A stretch of DNA of 64,000 nucleotides from contig JAHQRK010000007.1 in NCBI GenBank assembly GCA_019828595.1, forward strand, positions 1,984,001-2,048,000, read 5' to 3'. This document shows, piece after piece, positions 52,725 through 63,243 of the stretch. A program made the translations under genes and the position numbers. Every line of letters starts with the position of its first letter. Position 1 is the first letter of the stretch. Source of the stretch: Aphanomyces cochlioides. Lineage: Eukaryota > Oomycota > Saprolegniomycetes > Saprolegniales > Verrucalvaceae. Under the pieces are notes generated by a model, which was given only the letters and a program-made list of their open reading frames with translations, ran no database searches and was not told the DNA's origin.

Positions 52725-55487
52725 GTATATAATGACTGCAACTGTGATATGATTCCTATCACACCGAATGACGCAATATGATTGGAAGTTAATATAATAG
52801 ATTGACTTGACGAAAACACAACATGAACCCCTTGAAGATATTCCAGAAGCACATACCAGCAGTACTATCATGCCTAGTCCTCCTTCATGCTAATTGTAAT
52901 CGAAGTTTTCCTTTTTTGTCTCACGTTGTTCTGTGCCGTTTCTCACTCCGGCTATACAAGAGTACATGTAATATTGACACATCGAACTCATGCGCTGCAA
53001 TCTAAGTGAATGAGTCATGTACCTTGTAGAGGGTGTTTATTGTGCGTGCGCTGATTCAATAGATTATTGCCCTACTACCTACTGTTCAACTTGTAGAGGG
53101 GATGCGAGATTTCTTTTAGACTTTGGCAACGTCAAAAGTTTATAGGGTTATGAGGTAGTGGCGAAGGTGTGGAGATCACATCCGTCATCATTATTTATGA
53201 CTCCTACAGTTTTGTTTATGCCTTAATTGACTATTCGTATAGTTTTCAAGATATCCACAATGCTTTGTGTTTTGTGCTCGACATTTACATATGCTAACAG
53301 TACAATCAGGCGAGTGAGCGCATAAAACGTCAACAAATGTCGTGTTCTGCTGCAGCTAGCCTAGCTTATATCCGTGCTAGACGTTAAATTTATTCAGAGC
53401 ATCTTTGTTTCTCGGTTAGACTTCATGCTGGCGACTAAATGAAGCTTCATATCTGCCAATATTTGTTTGTTGAGAAACCGTGATAGAATCTCTATCACAG
53501 TTGCTCAGAATTTTGCACATTTCAGATCTGTATACTGAAATCAAGTCAAAAACTTGTTTTGAAAATGTTTTTCAGGCAACTGTGATAGATTTCCTATCAC
53601 ACTCTAATACAAAAAGATCATGTTTTTATCATAGATGCAGCAGATGTATATAATGACTGCAACTGTGATATGATTCCTATCACACCGAATGACGCAATAT
53701 GATTGGAAGTTAATATAATAGATTGACTTGACGAAAACACAACATGAACCCCTTGAAGATATTCCAGAAGCACATACCAGCAGTACTATCATGCCTAGTC
53801 CTCCTTCATGCTAATTGTAATCGAAGTTTTCCTTTTTTGTCTCACGTTGTTCTGTGCCGTTTCTCACTCCGGCTATACAAGAGTACATGTAATATTGACA
53901 CATCGAACTCATGCGCTGCAATCTAAGTGAATGAGTCATGTACCTTGTAGAGGGTGTTTATTGTGCGTGCGCTGATTCAATAGATTATTGCCCTACTACC
54001 TACTGTTCAACTTGTAGAGGGGATGCGAGATTTCTTTTAGACTTTGGCAACGTCAAAAGTTTATAGGGTTATGAGGTAGTGGCGAAGGTGTGGAGATCAC
54101 ATCCGTCATCATTATTTATGACTCCTACAGTTTTGTTTATGCCTTAATTGACTATTCGTATAGTTTTCAAGATATCCACAATGCTTTGTGTTTTGTGCTC
54201 GACATTTACATATGCTAACAGTACAATCAGGCGAGTGAGCGCATAAAACGTCAACAAATGTCGTGTTCTGCTGCAGCTAGCCTAGCTTATATCCGTGCTA
54301 GACGTTAAATTTATTCAGAGCATCTTTGTTTCTCGGTTAGACTTCATGCTGGCGACTAAATGAAGCTTCATATCTGCCAATATTTGTTTGTTGAGAAACC
54401 GTGATAGAATCTCTATCACAGTTGCTCAGAATTTTGCACATTTCAGATCTGTATACTGAAATCAAGTCAAAAACTTGTTTTGAAAATGTTTTTCAGGCAA
54501 CTGTGATAGATTTCCTATCACACTCTAATACAAAAAGATCATGTTTTTATCATAGATGCAGCAGATGTATATAATGACTGCAACTGTGATATGATTCCTA
54601 TCACACCGAATGACGCAATATGATTGGAAGTTAATATAATAGATTGACTTGACGAAAACACAACATGAACCCCTTGAAGATATTCCAGAAGCACATACCA
54701 GCAGTACTATCATGCCTAGTCCTCCTTCATGCTAATTGTAATCGAAGTTTTCCTTTTTTGTCTCACGTTGTTCTGTGCCGTTTCTCACTCCGGCTATACA
54801 AGAGTACATGTAATATTGACACATCGAACTCATGCGCTGCAATCTAAGTGAATGAGTCATGTACCTTGTAGAGGGTGTTTATTGTGCGTGCGCTGATTCA
54901 ATAGATTATTGCCCTACTACCTACTGTTCAACTTGTAGAGGGGATGCGAGATTTCTTTTAGACTTTGGCAACGTCAAAAGTTTATAGGGTTATGAGGTAG
55001 TGGCGAAGGTGTGGAGATCACATCCGTCATCATTATTTATGACTCCTACAGTTTTGTTTATGCCTTAATTGACTATTCGTATAGTTTTCAAGATATCCAC
55101 AATGCTTTGTGTTTTGTGCTCGACATTTACATATGCTAACAGTACAATCAGGCGAGTGAGCGCATAAAACGTCAACAAATGTCGTGTTCTGCTGCAGCTA
55201 GCCTAGCTTATATCCGTGCTAGACGTTAAATTTATTCAGAACATCTTTGTTTCTCGGTTAGACTTCATGCTGGCGACTAAATGAAGCTTCATATCTGCCA
55301 ATATTTGTTTGTTGAGAAACCGTGATAGAATCTCTATCACAGTTGCTCAGAATTTTGCACATTTCAGATCTGTATACTGAAATCAAGTCAAAAACTTGTT
55401 TTGAAAATGTTTTTCAGGCAACTGTGATAGATTTCCTATCACACTCTAATACAAAAAGAACATGTTTTTATCATAGATGCAGCAGAT
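52725..55487. repeat. Three 921-bp tandem repeats with internal palindromes
   Basis: Units begin with GTATATAATGACTGCAACTG at 52725, 53646 and 54567 and total exactly 2763 bp. Only a couple of substitutions were noticed (in the third unit, near 55239 and 55460). Each unit holds three palindromes: TGTGATA-N7-TATCACA, GTGATAG-N5-CTATCAC and TGTGATAG-N5-CTATCACA, at about 18, 755 and 856 bp into the unit, nine in all. The second is inverted relative to the third and extends to GCAACTGTGATAG. A TTTCAG...CTGAAA hairpin lies between them. Each unit also has a 60-codon ORF. Confidence 0.92.
52823..53005 (+). other. 60-codon ORF in the 921-bp unit, possible secreted Cys peptide
   Basis: ATG start, N-terminal Lys, a hydrophobic core (I-P-A-V-L-S-C-L-V-L-L) and an H-A-N-C cleavage-like site, then about 37 residues with four cysteines. 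The identical ORF recurs at 53744-53926 and 54665-54847. It resembles a small secreted cysteine-containing peptide, but DNA identity of the repeats means its conservation is not independent evidence. Confidence 0.25.
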
Positions 55488-56204
55488 GTTAGAACTACAA
55501 ATTACATTTTGGAGATTGTAAAATCAAAAATATTAATTCTCAGAGGTTCAAGTACACCTTAACTAAGGCGTCTATAAAGTTGATTTTCTACAATATCAAA
55601 ATATACAAAATATCATTTGTAACAGGTAAATATATGTTTGACAGTGAAGATCGCTTCATTTTAAAACCTCCTGCAGAAAATTAGGTTTCAAAGGTTTTAA
55701 CCCACCGTCGGGCTCTGCTTGTGAATGTGACCGACCTTCTTCATTGTAGATTTATCCAGAAAGCAATTTGACTACTATAGCATCACTGTCAGACTGTTGG
55801 AGTGTGTATAGAGCGCCATTAAAGGCTCTGTGGATTCCGCAGGACACGCCAAGAAAAGCAAGAGGGGTTCCTTGCACATTGTAATTGTTTTAGTGAATCG
55901 ATTTTACCAAGGGGGATCTCATTAACCAGCTAGAAACATATCGGGCTACAAACGATGCAGAGGTGGTTTAGAAAGAAGTTGAAAAGAGATTTAGACTGCA
56001 AGTTTTAGCCTGAAGCTTATGTTGTAGCTCAAATTGGGGATGTATTGGGTGCTGTTGGTTGGGGTTTTGCAATCAGGTACACATGATGCGCAAACAACAG
56101 AGTCAGGTCATGAGATTTATATCCTACAGCTCTTCGATAGCATTGTGACCTTCCTTAGGGAGAGCAATAAACTGCGCTTGAAGATCGTAATATATTTATA
56201 ATAT
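55488..56204. other. Intergenic, AT-rich, nothing recognised
   Basis: No frame, repeat or RNA was found between the tandem array and the transporter gene. Confidence 0.4.
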
Positions 56205-57167
56205 TTAGGCCTTTTCAGCAACGCCCTCATAAGCTGTATCGCTTTCATCAACAAAGCCTGCCGCAGTGGGCGATGCCACTGGAGCCTCTGCTTTTTGTTG
56301 GTTGTTGTAAATACTGTCGAGAGTAAAAACGATCAGACCAGTCCATACGCAGATGAAGCCGATCAATTTGAAAATGGAGAAATGTTCATGGTAGACGAAA
56401 ACGCCAACGAGAAACTGCACGGATGGTGCACTGTACTGCAAAATGCCAAGGAGAGTCAGCGAAATGAGCTTGGCGGCGGATGAGTAAAACACGAGGGGCA
56501 ACACAGTCATGAGCGAAGAAGCCACGAGATACACGTCCCAGTCCCATGGGCAGTGCAGAAAGACCGCTTCGTGACGCGCCTCTAGCACAATCAAGTAGAT
56601 GACAGCTGGAAGGAAAAAAATCCCGAGCTCAATTGTGATCCCGTGCAGTGGCGGAAGCGGTGCCTTCTTCTTCACCAAGCCATAAACGCCAAAAGTTGTC
56701 GAAAGCGTGAGAGCAAGCCATGGAAACTTGCCATAGGCAATTGCCACAACGAGAACGCCAGCAAATGCCAAACCAACCGACACCCATTGCCAAAGTCGGA
56801 GTTTTTCACGCAAGAACACAACACCAAGAAGCACATTCACAAGCGGACTGATGAAATATCCCAGGCTCATCTCGACGATGTAGCCAGCATTGACAGCCCA
56901 AACACTCAAAAAGAGATTCGTCCCCATGAGAACGCCGGACAAGGCATAAACAAGGAGTGTTCGTTTGTGGAATGCCGATTCACGAAACGCTGTCCATTGG
57001 CCCAAAGCAGCCAGCATCGCAAGCAGCAGCAAAAGTGACCACACCAATCGATGGCCCAAGATCTGGATCGTCGGCACGCTTTCAATCTGCTTCCAATAGA
57101 CCGGCGCAAAGCCCCAAATTGCATTCGCCATCAGTGAATCGACTATGCCGCGGTTGATTATCACCAT
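56205..57167 (-). CDS. RarD/EamA-type transporter
   Basis: A 320-aa protein of the drug/metabolite transporter superfamily with about ten hydrophobic helices and two EamA halves. The N-terminal block A-N-A-I-W-G-F-A-P-V-Y-W-K, then H-R-L-V-W-S and N-W-x-like W-A-V-N-A-G-Y-I-V-E-M-S-L-G-Y-F-I-S-P-L-V-N-V, is diagnostic for the bacterial RarD subfamily. Further on come L-G-I-L-Q-Y-S-A-P-S-V-Q-F and F-I-C-V-W-T-G-L. Substrate unknown. The start at 57167 is chosen because the frame upstream (to 57230) reads into the terminal repeat of the transposon at 57202-58052. RarD is mainly bacterial, so transfer from bacteria is possible. The C-terminal tail is acidic and disordered. Confidence 0.85.
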   Translation of the reverse strand: MVIINRGIVDSLMANAIWGFAPVYWKQIESVPTIQILGHRLVWSLLLLLAMLAALGQWTAFRESAFHKRTLLVYALSGVLMGTNLFLSVWAVNAGYIVEMSLGYFISPLVNVLLGVVFLREKLRLWQWVSVGLAFAGVLVVAIAYGKFPWLALTLSTTFGVYGLVKKKAPLPPLHGITIELGIFFLPAVIYLIVLEARHEAVFLHCPWDWDVYLVASSLMTVLPLVFYSSAAKLISLTLLGILQYSAPSVQFLVGVFVYHEHFSIFKLIGFICVWTGLIVFTLDSIYNNQQKAEAPVASPTAAGFVDESDTAYEGVAEKA

Positions 57168-57201
57168 GTCAATTTGAAAATTCGCAGTCTCCACTGCGTT
57201 A

Positions 57202-58052
57202 GAGCAACCGGTGCAGTTTGCCATTGCCATTGCTAAATTTAGCAGCTGAAACAGCTAGGCATTTTGCAAACGACTTGTGTTTTGGTTTCAGTTTGCCATC
57301 GCCAATGGTCAAATCGTTGGTAACGACACATGGACCACATGTTCATTTGAAAATAGACAAGAGTGGAAAGCAAGAGCAATGGATCATGCCAACATTCAAG
57401 ATCACTTTTCCATCCTCATGGACGAGTACGACGACGACGAAGAACGCTTCTTTTCCGCAATAATCGGATTCAATCAACTTAGACGAAGCATGCATACAAA
57501 GAACAAAACACAACGCAGATCGGCAAGAAAAAGACGAGACCCTGAAGGTCGCCACTCGCGTCTCCTTCAACAGTACTTCAGCACCAACCCGGTGTACTCT
57601 AGAGACCGAACTGCGGTCGTCTGACGAGGCCGAAGAGGTTGACATGCGCTGGTCGAAACAATCTTTTACCCGTTTGTAGAATGCTTCATTCGACTGGTAT
57701 ATCCCAGTTGCGCTGTCAGTTCTGACCTGTACCCATGACTGACACAACGCAACGTCTTCTTCAACAGAGTAGTTTGGACCCCGCCGGGACGTCGACATGA
57801 CCCTTGAGAGCTCTCAACACAAAGTGGTGGGGTATCTCGAAACGACTCAAAGCTATCTGAAATACTTCGAAAAGCCAAGTTTCGTTGCTATTTCTCCAGC
57901 TAAATTTGGCTGGAGAAATAGCAATCCGACCAGATTTGGCAAATAGCTATGGCATTTGGCAAACTGAAACCAAGGCACAAGTTTGCCATAACTTGCTTCG
58001 ATTGCCAAATTTAGCTTTGGCAAGCCAATATAGCAAACTGCACCGGTTGCTC
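57202..58052. mobile_element. 851-bp PIF/Harbinger derivative with TTA duplication
   Basis: Terminal inverted repeats GAGCAACCGGTGCAGTTTG match exactly at both ends, and similarity extends imperfectly for about 100 bp (GGTTTCAGTTTGCC on both sides). TTA flanks both ends (57199-57201, 58053-58055). A perfect hairpin (arms TTGCTATTTCTCCAGC) lies at 57885-57924. The interior keeps part of the Myb/SANT-like gene but no transposase. It sits about 35 bp upstream of the transporter ATG. Confidence 0.85.
57343..57798 (-). pseudogene. Myb/SANT-like protein remnant of the Harbinger element
   Basis: The first about 50 residues read G-P-N-Y-S-V-E-E-D-V-A-L-C-Q-S-W, then Y-K-R-V-K-D-C-F, the trihelical domain of the accessory protein of PIF/Harbinger transposons (plant no-apical-meristem-associated type). 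After residue about 60 the frame degenerates into unrelated residues, so the gene is truncated. Differs from the intact type at 28327-29117. Confidence 0.6.
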
Positions 58053-58055
58053 TTA

Positions 58056-59580
58056 GGGTGACGATTTTGGGTGGGGTTTGTCCGGGTGTTATCTGTCTTC
58101 ATTAGACTTGATCTTTGTATTTATAAAAATACGATAATAATTTTAATTCGAAATTTCTTTGTAGCATATGTTGTGTGAGTGAGAAGAGTGATTTTTATAA
58201 TATTCTTTTATAAAAATATTGCGATATTTTGACAAGTTAGTTTGACTCATTTGAAATAGTGATTGTGATGTTCATTTTCTTCTCCTCAGCGCATATAATA
58301 TAAATGAGCAGCACAAATTTTATTCAAAGTCAACAGAACTAATTGGAATTTGTCAGCTAACGTGACCAAATTTGAAACAAATTTTTTTGTCCATTTTCAT
58401 TGATGTTCGTTTGTAATTCATCAATTTTCGCCAACAACACTCTGGTGCATATCCAAATCAAATACTAAGTATGCAATAATTCTCGGAAATATTTGTTTCG
58501 AACTATTTGGATCAAAACAAAAGACTTAAATTGAAGTTGATATTATTAATAGTAGTGCGCTTGAAATTGTTCTGATGGTATTCATTTGACTCAATTTCTT
58601 GCAAACCTTAGATGAATTTTTACAGTTAATTCTCACAGATTAACAAATGAATTTTTTTATAATAATTATCATTGGATAATTATATACTTTAAATTATCCA
58701 TATAAATTTTCGTGTTTCTTTTTTCCTAAAGATTTCCAGAAGTTGACGACGATGCATCAATTTCCTCGCAAAGGTAGAACAGGCCCTTGTTGTACTTGAT
58801 GTTATTCATATTTGCAGTTAATCATTGTTGAGACTGCGCCAAAAGCGTAAGCGGTCTACAATGAGTTTCACGTTGACTGGAAAATCAAGCTGTCAAAATG
58901 TCGTTTAAAATAGTTGGTCAAAATATTTCGTATCATAACCTAGCAGCTTTAGATGAAAGTTGCGAATTTGATTGCGGCAAGGGCGAGACAATTCGATCAC
59001 GCCTGAATGAGTAGATGATCGTAGAGTATAGCTTAGGCATGAAGCACAACATACAGCCTAGTACGTGAAAGATTGGAACAGAAATATTATGCATGGGCTA
59101 TTTTGTACGGTTTTTGTACGGTAGTGTGGTAGATTACGCAAGATATTGATGATGCCACAAGAATATTGCGCCGCAACCTCCAAGCGCCACATTTTGGCAA
59201 TGGGAAAGCAGGGAAGGAATCGCTTTCAACGCCATGTGGTCTATTAGGATGTTGAGGGGGAAGCCAGAAAGCGAGTGCCTCAGTCCATTCAAATCGATCG
59301 AGCGGATTGCGTGCCGTCGAGACTGACAAGAAATACCCATCATCGATATGTCGACGGGGAGTAGCTCAGCATGCCAATATAAGAAGCAAAGGCGACATTT
59401 TCATAAGAGGGAGATGCCATTGCTTTTGAGGACTCAAGTAGCAGTATGCATGGCCGTGCAGTCAAGTATTTTAAAGCGGGGCAGCAAAGTATGTGGGCGA
59501 AATGATGTTGAATTTCTGCCTTATGCGCATTACAAACGATACAACACGACGCAGGTATATTTGTGTACGCTTATTAGGCA
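58056..59580. other. 1.5-kb AT-rich intergenic stretch
   Basis: Very AT-rich from 58100 to 58760. The few open frames (59087-59343 minus, 59348-59584 plus) are short and unrecognisable. No RNA gene was seen. Confidence 0.4.
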
Positions 59581-60645
59581 CTAGACTGTACCAGTGAGCA
59601 TCTTGCTTTGACGCGGCTCCTCTTCTTCTTCCTCCTGTTTCATATCACGATCGTACAAGTATCGCATGACCCACTGGTTATGTAATTCGGGATGAGCGAG
59701 GATTTTGACCATACATGCCGCATAGACAGCAGCGCCAAGCCAGCTCCAAGGTAATCCCTTGAGATGTTGGCCAAGCTTCCAAGTCTTGACTTGGAGTACC
59801 AACGATACCAGAGCCCAACACATGATAGCTTTTTGCAAGCTTTGACGGCGCTTGGGTGGCTCGACAAAGAGAGCTGGGTAAGTCGTGGCGGACGCAATGA
59901 ACAAGCAGACTTTGTGGTACTTTTGTGGTAACATGCACGAGCAAAAGAACGGTCCGCTGTACGCAAAGAAGAGGAACCCAATCGATCGGACCAAATTGTC
60001 CATGGCTTTATCCAAATGGACTGTTTTCCTCGCTGCCATCGCTGCCACCAGAGAGAGCGTATGCAATGGCACGAAGATTTGGACACCCCGTTCGACCAAA
60101 CCCACGGACCGCGAGATAGCAAAGGAGCCGCAAGTCTCGTTGGGATGGATCGCGACGCAGCGGGTTGTTTCTCCAGTGTGAAAGTTGCGTCGGAAGATTT
60201 CAATTTGAGAGATTGGGATGCTGGCTTGATAGTCCAGGAGCTTTCGCGATGATGGCGGGAGCCACTCGGGGTTGGTCATAAACGTGTAGATAAGACGGAT
60301 GACTGATGCGAGGACCACAGTTTGTTCTCCAAGATACGAAAGAAATGGCCGCTTGGCGTAATACTCTCCCGCGACTTCAACGCAGCCGTAAGCAAGGACT
60401 ATATGGCGGTGAGGATCAGCGCATAGTCGAAAGAATGCCATGGACGCCAGCCACGCCGCAAGCTTCGAATTGTCATTTCCTCGAAAGTGGTTGACAAAAC
60501 GAAAGACCCCACAGCCAGCACTGAGCGCGATAAACAAGGTTGGAGGCAGCTTCAGTTGCCTCGCGCGTGCACTGGAGAGCAACGTTCCGACTGCGAGAGT
60601 GCCGCAGACTGGCACGATGGCATGTCGAACTGCCGCTTCCGCCAT
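59581..60645 (-). CDS. TMEM135-like multipass membrane protein, paralogue 4
   Basis: A 354-aa protein from ATG 60645. Family marks: T-L-L-S-S-A-R-A-R-Q-L-K-L-P-P, G-C-G-V-F-R-F-V-N-H, R-L-C-A-D-P-H-R-H-I-V-L-A-Y-G, the Cys motif R-C-V-A-I-H-P-N-E-T-C (the usual Glu is Val here), C-S-C-M-L-P-Q-K and Y-L-Y-D-R. The tail is a Glu-rich run then basic. Closest to paralogue 3. Single exon. Confidence 0.68.
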   Translation of the reverse strand: MAEAAVRHAIVPVCGTLAVGTLLSSARARQLKLPPTLFIALSAGCGVFRFVNHFRGNDNSKLAAWLASMAFFRLCADPHRHIVLAYGCVEVAGEYYAKRPFLSYLGEQTVVLASVIRLIYTFMTNPEWLPPSSRKLLDYQASIPISQIEIFRRNFHTGETTRCVAIHPNETCGSFAISRSVGLVERGVQIFVPLHTLSLVAAMAARKTVHLDKAMDNLVRSIGFLFFAYSGPFFCSCMLPQKYHKVCLFIASATTYPALFVEPPKRRQSLQKAIMCWALVSLVLQVKTWKLGQHLKGLPWSWLGAAVYAACMVKILAHPELHNQWVMRYLYDRDMKQEEEEEEPRQSKMLTGTV

Positions 60646-61855
60646 GCTGCTGCCTTTCTGATGCTCACAATTGGATACAATTCGGCTAATGAGAGTGAAA
60701 GTTGTCGCACGTTGCCTGTCCTTTCAATGACAAAGTCAAACTCTTGGATGAACTTTGGTTCAAATGTGTCCTTATCACAAGTGTCAGTGGTCAAAACGCT
60801 CGTTATCAAGAGAAGCTCTCGATAACGTCCCTGGAACTTGCTGAGGATGAAGCCCGCGACTCGGTGGCGCCAATGCGCATGTTATCCATGACAATCAACA
60901 GATGGAACATCCTGCAATGGGATTGTGGTGACGCTTCACCTGTTTTTACACTTGATGACGCTGGTACGTATTGACGAAAGAAGCGTGCTCGTATATACTC
61001 CTTATCAGCACGGATTACAAGTTGCTGTGAAAAATGCGCTTGATAGTGAATGAGTAGGGCGGACGTGATGACTCCTCTCAATAACGATTGAATGTTCTCA
61101 CGCTTGGGGGGATCGTTTTGATAACTTCTCACGCCCCCATTGAGAAACATTTGTTCTCTTGTCACTGAGAGTCGTGAAAACGCAGCCAAAGTGCAAAGAG
61201 GTAATCCCCCAGCGAGTAGTTGAAATTATATAATGTTGCAGCTGGTGATGAAAGCGTAGCCCCCCTGGAGACTGACATATTTGGGCTATGAAAGAGTGCA
61301 CAACTGCGAAGACGAAGTAGATTTTCTCCCCCCAACCTGCTCCGGCCAAATTTGCGGATTTCGATTGATTTAGCTTTTGTGAAGAACCACTCAAGAATCG
61401 ACCCTTTAATCTTTTTGGTCGAATTGATGATAATTAAGATCCTGCAACACTCGAATGAGACTCTGCAATGCACCAACATGCGCATATGAACGCCGTTTAC
61501 CACTGCTTGTATGTTCACTTCATGTCCATTCTGTTGTTTGGCGACATCCACTCGCGTCGTAGGCCAGGGGAGAGTTGTGCGCTGTATACCAACCCGGCGA
61601 CGCTCTGGTTGGGATGCTTATGGAGCTGGGGGGTCCAGAAGCTGTTGGATGCGACTTGGCTATGTGTCAAGCATTCATGTGGTCGATACCGTCTTTGATT
61701 TGTCAGAGAAAAAGCCTTCAATAAATTATTTCTCTAAATATAATTGTTCAGAGGTACCTCCATGCTACTCAAAACTTTGAAATGCAATATATTTGAAATT
61801 GCGCGCGAAAAGACCAACCATTCATTGAATATACCGGTACTGTTTTTTTTCTTCC
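60646..61855. other. Intergenic, nothing certain
   Basis: Several short frames on both strands without recognisable products. No terminal repeat of the adjacent pogo-like element was identified. Confidence 0.35.
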
Positions 61856-63243
61856 ATGACACCAAAGCAATGCCACAACGCTCATAGACTCGCCACTGGA
61901 CGACCAGTCGTGAAGCATCGAGGACGAAAGAGCCCACCTCAACATCAGCGTGTGTATTTCAGCTATGCTAAGAAGCTTCAAGTGATCAATTGTCGACGCG
62001 ATTTTTCAATGAATGTGGCTTTGGACACGTATTTCAAGAATATTCAAGGGAGAGACCGTCGTTCTGCTTGGAAGAAAGTTCTACGATGGGAAGCTAGCCG
62101 CGAGCACATTACGAGCAGCGAATGATCCTTCCCTAAAAACAAAGAAGAACATACGAGAAATTGGCACTGCAACAACATTGGATCATGAAACCGAAGAAAA
62201 CCTTGTACGATGGGTTCAGGAAATGCGTTCCGATGGAATACCAGTCAGCAGGCTATTGTTGCAATGTAAAGCCCTTGAAGTCGCAAAAGACGTTGGCTTC
62301 ACAAAAGATGAATTTAAAGCGAGTTCGACTTGGGTCAACGGCTTCATTCGGCAATGGAAATTTGCAATGAGGGCAAAGACTAGATGCGGTCAACCATGCA
62401 TCGAAGAAGTCCAAGCAGTTTTGAATGAATTTAGCAAACGAATCAACAAGATTATCGTAGAAGAAAGCATTGATGAAGTGTACAATGCAGACCAAACAGG
62501 TATCAATTATGAATACATACCGAAAAAATCAATCGATGCACGTAGAGCCAAAGCGGTCTGGATCCGCAGCACTGGACACGACAAGGATCGAATATGACTG
62601 CTATGTTACTTGCTGATACCAAAGAAACCAAGTATCCACTTTTCTTGATATTAAAGGCACAAGCATCGAAGATCAAGGCAACAGTTGAAGCAAACTTGCA
62701 GCATCGTCAAGGCTTCGGTCCATACGTCTGGCCAGAAATCGTTGAGCTTCATGAGCGCTACCCATCAAGAATTTTCGGGAACCCTACAGCATGGTGGAAT
62801 AGCCAAATGTCCATCGAATTTTCGAAGTACCATTTTGGCCACCGCAAAGGCAAGGCACTACAAAAGTACTGCTTCTGTGGGCCGACTTCAGCGCCCATTT
62901 CAGCCACGATGTCATTTCCTACGCGAAATCAGTTGATGTTTTGTTGGAGAAAGTTCCGCCTACCTTCACATGGATATGCCAACCAGCCGACGTTGCATGG
63001 ATGAAGCCTTTGAAAGCACGAATGCGACAACAGTGGCTAGGCTATCTTCGCCGCGAGGTCGTGAACGGCGAATTGAACGAAGGTCAAATTCGGCTACGTC
63101 CGCCGAGCCGCTTCGACCTTGTAGAATGGGTCAACGAAGCATGGGAGCAGTTGCCTAGGACAACGATCGTGAATGGTTTCCGGAAGTGCAACATTCAAAT
63201 GCAGCTGTGGCCGAACCAGAGAGAGAGTTTCAAACGAGGCTGA
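61856..63243 (+). pseudogene. Frameshifted pogo-like (CENP-B type) DDE transposase
   Basis: Four overlapping frames together spell one transposase: 61856-62125, 62013-62597, 62594-63004 and 62941-63243. An N-terminal HTH region is followed by a CENP-B-type HTH (V-R-W-V-Q-E-M-R, then W-V-N-G-F-I-R-Q-W). The catalytic core has the first Asp in Y-N-A-D-Q-T-G, a second in W-A-D-F-S-A-H-F, and the family block W-I-C-Q-P-A-D-V-A-W-M-K-P. At least three frameshifts (near 62100, 62595 and 62870-62940) inactivate it. The first two overlaps may be introns mis-read, but no clean GT-AG pair was seen. The fragment at 3-206 belongs to the same broad family. Confidence 0.75.

Noticed and set aside
52725..55487. 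CRISPR array
   Set aside because: Units are 921 bp and nearly identical throughout, with no short repeats separated by unique spacers.
57168..57230. Transporter start codon at 57230
   Set aside because: The extra residues are encoded by the terminal inverted repeat of the inserted transposon; the RarD homology begins after 57167.
57277..57624. Plus-strand ORF inside the 851-bp element
   Set aside because: Antisense to the Myb/SANT-like remnant, which has recognisable motifs on the minus strand.
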